From: Pseudomonas sp. BGI-2
GTDB lineage: Bacteria > Pseudomonadota > Gammaproteobacteria > Pseudomonadales > Pseudomonadaceae
NCBI RefSeq assembly: GCF_004310295.1
Contig: NZ_SISB01000004.1
Coordinates: 1-64,000 of the forward strand
Length of the DNA stretch: 64,000 nt
Reading direction: 5' to 3'
Under the pieces are notes generated by a model. That model was not told where the DNA came from, searched no databases, and saw nothing but the letters and a program-made list of their open reading frames with translations. The position numbers were made by a program, and so were the translations under genes. Of the stretch, positions 1 to 6,872 are shown piece after piece; position 1 is the stretch's first letter; the number at the start of each line of letters is the position of its first letter.

Positions 1-129
1 ACTGAGAATCCAGGCTCAGCACTTCATACTGCCAGCCAGACGAGAGCGAAGTTACCCAAGAGTGGTCAAGCCTAGACCAGTCAAATACCCCAAAAAGAGG
101 GCTGGAGGGCTTAACTGACTGGCATTAGG

Positions 130-150
130 GCAAGCCTCGCTCCTACAGGG
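130..150. repeat. Half REP sequence
   Basis: A single REP-like half-site (GCAAGCCTCGCTCCTACAGG) lies just beyond the csdE stop. It matches the right arm of the REP doublet at 1814-1887. The rest of bases 1-142 shows no gene that I can support. Confidence 0.5.
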
Positions 151-553
151 ACTTAGCCAACTCAGTCATCCGCTGTAGCACGGCATTAAGGCCATTACTG
201 CGCGAAGGTGACAGTTGCCGCGACAAGCCCAGCTGATCAAACCACCCCGGCAAATCCACTTGCCGCAACTCATTCGCCGACAACCCGTTAACCCGCGCCA
301 ACAGCAACGCCACCAACCCGCGAATCATCCGCGCATCGCTGCTGGCCATGAACTGCCAGTGGCCGTCGTCCAACGAGCCCACCAACCACACCTGGCTTTC
401 ACAGCCATGCACGCGGTTGGCATCTACCTTGTCCACGTCACTCAACGCAGGCAGACGGTCCCCCCATTGCATCAACAGCCGCGCCCGCTGTTCCCAACCT
501 GCAGCATTTTGAAAGGTTTCGAGGGCGATAACGGCATCGGCCGGCAAACTCAT
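143..553 (-). CDS. csdE: SufE-family cysteine desulfurase sulfur acceptor
   Basis: This 136-residue protein belongs to the SufE/CsdE family. These accept persulfide sulfur from a cysteine desulfurase and pass it on to Fe-S cluster or other sulfur-transfer pathways in the cytoplasm. The family's acceptor cysteine is visible in the VHGCES motif (C51), and the length is typical. Its start overlaps the stop of the upstream desulfurase gene by 4 bases, so the two are almost certainly co-translated as a CsdA-CsdE pair. The gene could equally be named sufE. No suf scaffold genes are adjacent, which favours the Csd name. Confidence 0.88.
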   Translation of the reverse strand: MSLPADAVIALETFQNAAGWEQRARLLMQWGDRLPALSDVDKVDANRVHGCESQVWLVGSLDDGHWQFMASSDARMIRGLVALLLARVNGLSANELRQVDLPGWFDQLGLSRQLSPSRSNGLNAVLQRMTELAKSL

Positions 554-1755
554 CGCAACAACTCCAGCGCCTGATCCAGCGCTTCAAAGAACCGCTCCAG
601 GTCTTCGGAATCGTTGTACAGCGCCAACGACACCCGGATCGCCCCAGCCAGTTCAAAGCTCTTGAGCAGCGGCATGGCGCAGTGATGTCCGGCGCGTACC
701 GCGATGCCCTGTTCGGTCAGCAAATGCGCCAGATCAGAGTTATGCACACCCTCGACGACAAAACTGGCCAACGCCAGTTGCGGCTTGCCCAACAGTCGAA
801 TGCCATTGCGCGCTTCAAGCCCCTTCAACAAATAGTCATGCAGCGCCGCTTCATGGGCAGACACGGCGTCCTGATCAAGCCCCGCGAGATAATCCAGCGT
901 AGCCCCCAGGCCGATCACACCGGCAATCGGCGGTGTGCCCGCTTCGAAACCCAGTGGCGCGGGGCGAAAGCGTGCGCTGTGGTAATCCGCATCCAGCACC
1001 ATTTCGCCGCCGAACTGCCAATGGCACAGTTGTTTCAGCGCTTCATGGCGACCGAACAGCACGCCCAAACCGTCGGGGCCATAGAGCTTGTGGCTGGAGA
1101 ACACATAAAAGTCGCAACCCAACGCCTGCACGTCATGCCGACCGTGAACCACGCCTTGCGCGCCATCGACCACGGTCAACGCGTCGTGCGCCTTGGCCAT
1201 CGCCAGCAAGGCGGGCAAAGGCTGCCAGGCGCCGAGCACGTTCGACAGCTGACTGACCGCCAGCAAACGGGTTCGCGGACCGATCAATTGTGCGGCGGCA
1301 TCAAGGTCGATCAAACCGTCAGCGTCCAGCGGCAAGATCACCAGTTTCAAGTCGCGACGCAGGGCCAGTTGCTGCCACGGCAGCAGGTTGGCGTGATGCT
1401 CCAGGGCGCTGATGACAATCTCATCGCCTGGAGTGAACAAATGATCCAGGCCATACGCCAGGAGGTTCAGCGCGGAGGTCGCGCCATGGGTAAAGATGAT
1501 GTGCCCGCAATCGCCAGTATTCAGCCATTGGGCGACTTTGCTGCGGCTGGCCTCGAACGCCTGGGTGGCATGGGCGCCGGGCAAGTGCTGCGCCCGATGC
1601 ACGTTGGCCGCGCCATTGGCGTAGTAATGCGCCAGGGCATCCAGCAGGGCTTGAGGTTTTTGCGTGGTGGCGGCGTTGTCCAGATACGTCTGGTCTTGCC
1701 GTTGCAAAGCGGCGATGGCCGGAAAATCGGCCCGCCAGGGAGAGGGAATCATCAT
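550..1755 (-). CDS. csdA: Cysteine desulfurase, SufS/CsdA class
   Basis: This 401-residue PLP enzyme takes sulfur from cysteine as an enzyme-bound persulfide and releases alanine. The PLP-binding lysine is in SSHKLYGPDG (K223), following the VDGAQ aspartate. The mobile catalytic cysteine is in RAGHHCAMP (C359), the short class II loop of the SufS/CsdA type rather than IscS. The start is ATG with no strong alternative, although a second Met follows directly. It is the first gene of a two-gene unit with csdE, its sulfur acceptor. A REP doublet lies upstream, between it and dapD. Confidence 0.9.
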   Translation of the reverse strand: MMIPSPWRADFPAIAALQRQDQTYLDNAATTQKPQALLDALAHYYANGAANVHRAQHLPGAHATQAFEASRSKVAQWLNTGDCGHIIFTHGATSALNLLAYGLDHLFTPGDEIVISALEHHANLLPWQQLALRRDLKLVILPLDADGLIDLDAAAQLIGPRTRLLAVSQLSNVLGAWQPLPALLAMAKAHDALTVVDGAQGVVHGRHDVQALGCDFYVFSSHKLYGPDGLGVLFGRHEALKQLCHWQFGGEMVLDADYHSARFRPAPLGFEAGTPPIAGVIGLGATLDYLAGLDQDAVSAHEAALHDYLLKGLEARNGIRLLGKPQLALASFVVEGVHNSDLAHLLTEQGIAVRAGHHCAMPLLKSFELAGAIRVSLALYNDSEDLERFFEALDQALELLR

Positions 1756-1813
1756 GCTATCGGGCCCTGGTAAACATGGGCGGGTGTACGCCTGATCGGG
1801 TCTACGCCGAACC

Positions 1814-1887
1814 TGTAGGAGCGAAGCTTGCTCGCGAAGTGGCCCTTGAGGCCGCCAAATGCTTCGCGGGCAAGCCTCGCTCCTACA
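1814..1887. repeat. REP doublet between csdA and dapD
   Basis: Two REP arms in inverted orientation, TGTAGGAGCGAAGCTTGCTC and its imperfect complement ending GCCTCGCTCCTACA, are separated by about 30 bases. The transcript would fold into a long hairpin. It lies downstream of dapD and upstream of csdA, so it may protect or end the dapD message. Confidence 0.75.
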
Positions 1888-1914
1888 GAGACAGGTGATC
1901 GTTTGACGTGCTGC

Positions 1915-2949
1915 TTAGTTGTGAGCGTGCAGCGCTTCGTTCAGTTCGATCGCCGATTTGTGGGTTTTGCATTCCACAGCACCGGTTTCCGAATTGCGGC
2001 GGAACAGCAGGTCAGGCTGACCGGCCAGTTCACGGGCCTTCACGACTTTGACCAGCTGATTTTTTTCGTCCAGCAGCGCGACTTTGGTACCGGCGGTCAC
2101 GTACAGGCCCGACTCAACGGTGTTGCGATCGCCCAACGGAATGCCGATCCCGGCGTTCGCGCCGATCAGGCAGCCTTCGCCGACCTTGATCACGATGTTG
2201 CCGCCACCCGACAGGGTGCCCATGGTCGAGCAGCCGCCGCCCAGGTCCGAACCCTTGCCGACGAACACGCCAGCCGACACGCGGCCTTCGATCATGCCCG
2301 GGCCTTCGGTGCCGGCGTTGAAGTTGACGAAACCTTCGTGCATCACGGTGGTGCCTTCGCCGACGTAAGCGCCCAGACGAATACGTGCCGCATCAGCGAT
2401 ACGCACGCCGGCCGGAACCACGTAGTCGGTCATTTTCGGGAACTTGTCTACCGAGAACACTTCCAGCAGCTCGCCGCGCAGACGGGCCTCCAGTTGATGT
2501 TCGGCCAGTTCGGCCAGGTCGATTGCGCCCTGGCTGGTCCAGGCCACGTTCGGCAGCAACGGGAACACGCCCGCCAGGTTCAGGCCGTGCGGCTTGACCA
2601 GGCGATGGGACAGCAAATGCAGCTTGAGGTAAGCCTCAGGCGTGGAGGTCAGTTGCGCGTCTTCAGCCAGAATGGTGGCAACCAGCGGCTTGTGGCTCTC
2701 GGCCAGACGGGTCAGCAAGGCAGCTTGTGCAGCGTCGACGCCTCTCAGCGCTTCAGCCAGTTGCGAGGCCTGAGCGGTGCTGAATGCGATGGCCTGATTG
2801 CCTTCGGTGTAGCCCAGAACCGGCGCGATGGCCGCGACCAGTTCGGCCGACGGGTTGAGCAGTGGCTGTGCGTAAAACACTTCCAGCCATGCGCCTTGAC
2901 GGTTTTGAGTGCCAACACCAAAGGCCAGGCTGAACAGAGTAGTGGACAT
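1915..2949 (-). CDS. dapD: 2,3,4,5-tetrahydropyridine-2,6-dicarboxylate N-succinyltransferase
   Basis: DapD uses succinyl-CoA to succinylate tetrahydrodipicolinate in the succinylase branch of lysine/diaminopimelate synthesis. The 344-residue length is that of the long Pseudomonas-type DapD. The C-terminal half carries hexapeptide-repeat sequence (for example VGEGCLIGANAGIGIPLG), which forms the left-handed beta helix, after an N-terminal alpha/beta domain. The start ATG follows a purine-rich stretch. The next gene in the same pathway, dapC, lies 2.7 kb away on the same strand, separated by an ArsC-like gene and an AT-rich insertion. Confidence 0.93.
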   Translation of the reverse strand: MSTTLFSLAFGVGTQNRQGAWLEVFYAQPLLNPSAELVAAIAPVLGYTEGNQAIAFSTAQASQLAEALRGVDAAQAALLTRLAESHKPLVATILAEDAQLTSTPEAYLKLHLLSHRLVKPHGLNLAGVFPLLPNVAWTSQGAIDLAELAEHQLEARLRGELLEVFSVDKFPKMTDYVVPAGVRIADAARIRLGAYVGEGTTVMHEGFVNFNAGTEGPGMIEGRVSAGVFVGKGSDLGGGCSTMGTLSGGGNIVIKVGEGCLIGANAGIGIPLGDRNTVESGLYVTAGTKVALLDEKNQLVKVVKARELAGQPDLLFRRNSETGAVECKTHKSAIELNEALHAHN

Positions 2950-2982
2950 GTTGATACCTCTAACAAAATGGAACGGGCTGCC

Positions 2983-3345
2983 TTACTTGAGCGCTGCCGC
3001 GTAGATATCTGGCTTGAAGCCAATCAGGGTTCGGTCACCGAGATCAAGCACCGGTCGCTTGATCATCGAGGGTTGTGCGAGCATCAGTTCGATGGCTTTG
3101 CGCTGGTCGAGATCGGCTTTGCGTTCGTCGTCGAGCTTGCGAAAGGTCGTGCCTGCACGGTTCAACACCACTTGCCAGCCGTGCTCGTCGCACCATTGGT
3201 TCAGGTGTTCACGGTCGATTCCGACCGTCTTGTAATCATGGAAGTCATAGCTGACAGCGTGTTCATCGAGCCAGGTGCGCGCCTTTTTCATGGTGTCACA
3301 GGCTTTGATGCCGAAAAGGTGCAACGTTTTGCTTGAAACGGTCAA
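2983..3345 (-). CDS. ArsC/Spx/MgsR-family thioredoxin-fold protein
   Basis: This 120-residue protein has the thioredoxin-like fold of the ArsC/Spx/YffB group. The N-terminal active-site region reads FGIKACDTMKKARTWL, with one cysteine and no CXXC partner, so it is probably not a true arsenate reductase. Typical family landmarks such as the RAGTTFRKLD segment and the PSMIKRPVLD motif follow. It lies 33 bases upstream of dapD on the same strand, an association common in pseudomonads, but a role in lysine synthesis is not shown. The exact function is unknown. Confidence 0.85.
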   Translation of the reverse strand: MTVSSKTLHLFGIKACDTMKKARTWLDEHAVSYDFHDYKTVGIDREHLNQWCDEHGWQVVLNRAGTTFRKLDDERKADLDQRKAIELMLAQPSMIKRPVLDLGDRTLIGFKPDIYAAALK

Positions 3346-3440
3346 GGAATTGCCCCCTTTGCAGGTGCTGGAAATTAAAGGTGACGGATTATGCCATGAC
3401 CGGACGGTTTCGCGTCGGCCGTGGTTGTTAAGTCATCGCA

Positions 3441-3540
3441 AACCCTGTGGGAGCGAGCCTGCTCGCGATGAGGGTGTGTCAGTCGCAGGCTATGTTGACT
3501 GAAATATCGCCATCGCGAGCAGGCTCGCTCCTACAGGGTT
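3441..3540. repeat. REP doublet
   Basis: Inverted arms AACCCTGTGGGAGCGAGCCT and its complement, ending GGCTCGCTCCTACAGGGTT, surround about 40 bases. The arms match over roughly 30 bases. The doublet lies upstream of the ArsC-like gene, next to the antiporter remnant. Confidence 0.85.
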
Positions 3541-3639
3541 TATCAAGCAATTCGCGACTGCGTGCGGCATTGATGCAACGGCCAGTCCCCAGTCTAAGCG
3601 GCTAATATGGCACTTCAATGCTGTCGATTGTCTGGAAGC

Positions 3640-3799
3640 CGCTGCTGATTGGCAGCAACGGAATACGCTTGAAAGCGCTGCGGGCGCAGCGCTCGGTGTT
3701 TTAACAGCCTGATCCGTCAGCACCAGATCAGCGATGACGTGCTGCGGGAGATATGGGGGTGAGCTGGATCTGAGCGAGTCGAGTCAGGGGCAGGTCAGA
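3640..3799 (+). pseudogene. Remnant of the 3' end of a Na+/H+ antiporter-like gene
   Basis: In plus-strand frames joined by small shifts, this stretch reads RLKALRAQRSVF, then SLIRQHQISDDVLREIWG, then ELDLSESSQGQVR before a TAG stop. These segments resemble the cytoplasmic tail of bacterial CPA1-type sodium/proton exchangers as I recall it (RLxALRAQR...ISDDVLREI..ELDLSE). In-frame stops and at least two frameshifts break it, and no upstream part survives. It looks like a decayed gene end left beside the dapD-ArsC block. The identification rests on memory of the family motif and is tentative. Confidence 0.45.
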
Positions 3800-3829
3800 T
3801 AGCGACTTCCCGATTATCAAGAAACTCGT

Positions 3830-4609
3830 TTACACATTCTTCCAGGGCACATCATCCGGATCTTCCGGATAAGTGCGTTTCGCCATTTTTATATCCAGCT
3901 CACTCAGCACGGTATTTTTGCCGACTTCCCACACACCGTCGGTCAGCTCTTTATCAACCTCGTAGTGCATGATGGAGTTCTTATCGTATTCGGTGTCCAC
4001 TATCGCACCCGAATAGGGCGTCAACACGTTTTCATCCACGCGCTGTTTGTCCCATCCGTAATTCTCGAAATAATGTTCGTAAACTTTTTCTCGGTTCCAA
4101 GGGATGGTTGCGTCCTGGTGCAAGTGCTCGTGCAGGTAGCCAAGTGCGTGTCCCATTTCATGGAGCACGGTCGATTCAAAGTATTCGTCGCTTGGGGTTG
4201 TTTCAAGGTACATCGTCGCTTCGTTTTGATCAAAAGTCAGCGCGTCGGTACCTATCAGCGATTTGTTGTGTTCGCTGTCAGTTGTGATTCGAATGTCTGC
4301 GTCGCCTTTCGGCACTATTACGAATTTTAGATTTGCGTGTTTTATCCAGTGGGTGATTGCTTGGGAAAAGGCTCGTACGAAGCTTGATGAAACATCTTCA
4401 AGAAAGCGAATTTTCAGTTCGCGACCAGGTTTCCACAATTTTTGGTAGTCGCCAACGGCTAATATGGATAATTCGTTATTTGAGGCGTTGTTCGGGTTTT
4501 CTGTAATGGCTGCTTTGTATGATGCTAGCTGATCTTTTGGAGGAATTACAGAACAGGGTTTTGCGTTTTTCATTTTGGTACTCACTAAAGTCAAAGTTGT
4601 CTGATTCAC
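3830..4609 (-). CDS. Astacin-like M12 family zinc metallopeptidase (second of a tandem pair)
   Basis: The protein carries the extended metzincin zinc site HEMGHALGYLHEH (H150, E151, H154, H160). It also has an astacin-type Met-turn SIMHYE (212-217), so it should be an active zinc endopeptidase of the M12A-like group. No signal peptide or transmembrane segment is visible. Export, if any, would need a non-classical route. The GTG start at 4609 overlaps the stop of the upstream paralog; ATG at 4573 is a possible alternative and neither has a strong Shine-Dalgarno. The base composition is clearly more AT-rich than the flanking genes, which suggests horizontal transfer. The substrate is unknown. 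Confidence 0.8.
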   Translation of the reverse strand: MNQTTLTLVSTKMKNAKPCSVIPPKDQLASYKAAITENPNNASNNELSILAVGDYQKLWKPGRELKIRFLEDVSSSFVRAFSQAITHWIKHANLKFVIVPKGDADIRITTDSEHNKSLIGTDALTFDQNEATMYLETTPSDEYFESTVLHEMGHALGYLHEHLHQDATIPWNREKVYEHYFENYGWDKQRVDENVLTPYSGAIVDTEYDKNSIMHYEVDKELTDGVWEVGKNTVLSELDIKMAKRTYPEDPDDVPWKNV

Positions 4610-5253
4610 TTGTTGTCGGGATACGGATAAGCCTTGGCCATGAAGGCCTTGTCTTTTTCGCTGAGATCAAAATTGAGAAAGATCCGGAAGTCGCCTTCGG
4701 TCCAGGATTGGCGGATTTCGTAGTGCATGATCGACTTTCGGTCGTACTCTGAATAAATGCTCGCGTCGGGGTCTGCGCGATCCAGGTACCATTGGTGGAG
4801 TCTTTCTCGTGTCACTTTGGCTTGGTAGTCGTCTTTTTCAGGGTTGTCAGTTAATCCATGCTCTGCATAAAGGGCTGACGTGTTCCAGGGGATGTTTGCT
4901 GTCGGGTGGGTCTGTTCATGTTCTGCCCCCAGCATATGACCGAATTCATGCATTACATTGGCTGCAAAATAACGTGCTTGGATGGGGGAGTGTGGCCAGA
5001 GCCTCATGGTTGGCTCATCTGTAGATAACAGTGCGTCTGTGCCGACGTTAGACGAGAACGTTCCTTCCTCGCTAAGTATGCGGATGTCGCCTTCTTTACC
5101 TTCGACGAATTCGAAACTTAAATTGATATGCGGTAGCCAGTTGTTGGCTGCGGTGATGGTCGCGGCCTTGAATTCTTCGGTTCCATTGAGAAAGGCAATG
5201 CGAAGAGTGCGACCGGGAGTCCAGAATTTGGAAGGGTTTTTCTTGGCCCACAT
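4606..5253 (-). CDS. Astacin-like M12 family zinc metallopeptidase (first of a tandem pair)
   Basis: This 215-residue paralog of the next gene has the zinc motif HEFGHMLGAEHEQ (H102, E103, H106, H112) and a SIMHYE Met-turn near residue 174. I chose the ATG at 5253 because AGGAGTGG lies 7 bases upstream and the protein then begins MWAKKNPSKFWTPGR. That matches the KLWKPGRELKIRF segment of the paralog. An open frame continues upstream to a TTG at 5373, but that extension has no usable ribosome site. The start shares one base with the stop of a 37-residue ORF. There is no signal peptide, and the DNA is AT-rich. Confidence 0.78.
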   Translation of the reverse strand: MWAKKNPSKFWTPGRTLRIAFLNGTEEFKAATITAANNWLPHINLSFEFVEGKEGDIRILSEEGTFSSNVGTDALLSTDEPTMRLWPHSPIQARYFAANVMHEFGHMLGAEHEQTHPTANIPWNTSALYAEHGLTDNPEKDDYQAKVTRERLHQWYLDRADPDASIYSEYDRKSIMHYEIRQSWTEGDFRIFLNFDLSEKDKAFMAKAYPYPDNK

Positions 5254-5366
5254 TATTTTGCCACTCCTGGGAGAATCTGAGTAGGCGTGCGCGGTGTAAT
5301 TGCAAAGTTGCAGGGGGGTTCGAAGTTTTCGTACGCCGTGATAGCAAAAGATACTGTGAAATACAT
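5253..5366 (-). CDS. Small ORF (37 aa) translationally coupled to the metallopeptidase
   Basis: On the minus strand an ATG at 5366 is preceded, with a 7-base gap, by the strong Shine-Dalgarno AAGGAAG (complement of 5374-5380). The frame runs MYFTVSFAITAYENF and ends in GVAK, 37 residues. Its TAA shares an A with the metallopeptidase ATG (TAATG). The ribosome site and the coupling argue that it is translated. I recognise no family. It could be a leader peptide, a peptidase partner or inhibitor, or merely a coupling device. Confidence 0.55.
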   Translation of the reverse strand: MYFTVSFAITAYENFEPPCNFAITPRTPTQILPGVAK

Positions 5367-5617
5367 GATTCAACTTCCTTGTTTTGTTAATAGGGGTGCG
5401 GCAGAAGTAGAATCTAGTGTTGGTATTGGATTTGGTAAAGAGAAAGACTTGCGGGAAGTGTTGCTTGGTGTTGTTGGAAGTGCCAGGTATTGCGCTCGAG
5501 AAGCAATATGGATTTATATGAACTTTGGTGTTTTGTAGTGGGGCGGGGTTGGTTGTATTGAAGTGGGGTCTGACAATACAAGTTGCCGTGCCATATTGAA
5601 TGGCACGGTTTCATGGT

Positions 5618-6817
5618 TTACTGCTTGCGGGTAATAAACGCGCGAATCCGCTCGGCCGCCTCTACACACTCAGCCAGCGGCGCAACCAGTGCCATGCGCA
5701 CACGGCCTGCGCCCGGATTAAAACCGTCAACTTCACGGGACAAGTAAGAGCCCGGCACCACGGTGACGTGTTCTTCAACGAACAGGTCGCGGCAGAACGC
5801 CTCGTCGTCGCCTTCAACATTTGGCCACAAGTAGAAGCCGCCATCCGGACGTTGCACGTCCATTACCGGGCCGAGGATTTCCAGCACCGCATCGTACTTC
5901 TCGCGATACAGCGCACGGTTGGCGCGTACATGCACTTCGTCATTCCACGCGGCGACGCTGGCCAGTTGGGTCTGAACCGGCATCGCGCAGCCGTGGTAGG
6001 TGCGATAGAGCAGAAAGCCCTTGAGGATGTCGGCATCGCCGGCGACGAAACCTGAACGCAGTCCTGGCAGGTTGGAGCGCTTGGACAGGCTGTGGAACAC
6101 CACGCAACGCTTAAAATCCTTGCGGCCCAGTTCGCTGCAGGCGCTGAGCAGGCCGGCCGGCGGGGTTTGTTCGTCGAAATACAATTCGCTGTAGCACTCG
6201 TCCGCAGCGATCACGAAGTCGTATTCGTCAGCGAGGGCGATCAGTTTTTTCAGGGTGTCGACCGGAATCAGCGCACCGGTCGGGTTACCTGGCGAGCACA
6301 GGAACAGGATTTGGCAACGTTTCCAGGTATCAGGTGATACAGCGTCGAAATCCGGATTGAAGCCGTTTTCGTCCAGGCATGGCAGGTAGTGCGGCTTGGC
6401 CCCGGCGAGGAACGCCGCGCCTTCGTAGATCTGATAGAACGGGTTCGGGCTGACGACCAATGCATCATCACCACGGTTAACCACGGTCTGGGTGAAGGCA
6501 AACAGCGCTTCGCGAGTGCCGTTGACCGGCAGCACGTTGCGCGCCGGGTCGAGCCAGCCGGTCGGAACGTTGAAACGGCGCTCGCACCACGCGGCGATGG
6601 CTTCACGCAGGGCGGGAATGCCGAGGGTGGTCGGATAAACGGCCATCTGATCCAGATTGCTTGCCAGGGCTTCGGCGACGAAGCTTGGCGAGCGATGCTT
6701 CGGCTCGCCGATGGACAGCGCGATGGCGCGCTTGTCCGGGTTTGGCGTGACGCTGCCGAGCAGGGCGCGGAGCTTCTCGAACGGGTAGGGCTGCAACTGG
6801 TTCAGAGCGTTGTTCAT
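5618..6817 (-). CDS. dapC: Succinyldiaminopimelate transaminase
   Basis: This 399-residue fold-type I PLP aminotransferase catalyses the glutamate-dependent transamination after DapD in the lysine succinylase pathway. The PLP lysine is in FHSLSKRSNLPG (K246). The substrate and cofactor loops SPGNPTG (175-181) and AADECYSELYF are present, and a conserved arginine lies in the C-terminal GRVRMAL region. The assignment to DapC rather than another class I aminotransferase rests on close resemblance to the Pseudomonas enzyme and on its place beside glnD and map, near dapD. A short REP-like palindrome separates it from glnD. Confidence 0.9.
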   Translation of the reverse strand: MNNALNQLQPYPFEKLRALLGSVTPNPDKRAIALSIGEPKHRSPSFVAEALASNLDQMAVYPTTLGIPALREAIAAWCERRFNVPTGWLDPARNVLPVNGTREALFAFTQTVVNRGDDALVVSPNPFYQIYEGAAFLAGAKPHYLPCLDENGFNPDFDAVSPDTWKRCQILFLCSPGNPTGALIPVDTLKKLIALADEYDFVIAADECYSELYFDEQTPPAGLLSACSELGRKDFKRCVVFHSLSKRSNLPGLRSGFVAGDADILKGFLLYRTYHGCAMPVQTQLASVAAWNDEVHVRANRALYREKYDAVLEILGPVMDVQRPDGGFYLWPNVEGDDEAFCRDLFVEEHVTVVPGSYLSREVDGFNPGAGRVRMALVAPLAECVEAAERIRAFITRKQ

Positions 6818-6830
6818 GGGGGCCTCTTTA

Positions 6831-6860
6831 GATGTGGGAGGGAGCCTGCTCCCACAGGGG
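6831..6860. repeat. Short REP-like palindrome between glnD and dapC
   Basis: The sequence ATGTGGGAGGGAGCCTGCTC followed by CCACAGGGGA is a degenerate single REP. It could fold into a short hairpin just past the glnD stop. Confidence 0.55.
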
Positions 6861-6872
6861 AAATTTGATAAC

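Noticed and set aside
1828-3336. 502-codon open frame on the plus strand over dapD and the ArsC-like gene
   Set aside because: Both minus-strand genes are clear family members, and the plus frame resembles nothing.
3490-3723. 77-codon minus-strand frame in the gap after the ArsC-like gene
   Set aside because: It covers a REP arm and the antiporter remnant and has no features of a gene.
3830-5253. Metallopeptidase pair as part of a phage or the tailocin
   Set aside because: No phage genes lie near them, and they are 44 kb from the tailocin cluster.
5287-5538. 83-codon plus-strand frame upstream of the metallopeptidases
   Set aside because: It has no ribosome site or family resemblance and overlaps the better supported minus-strand small ORF.
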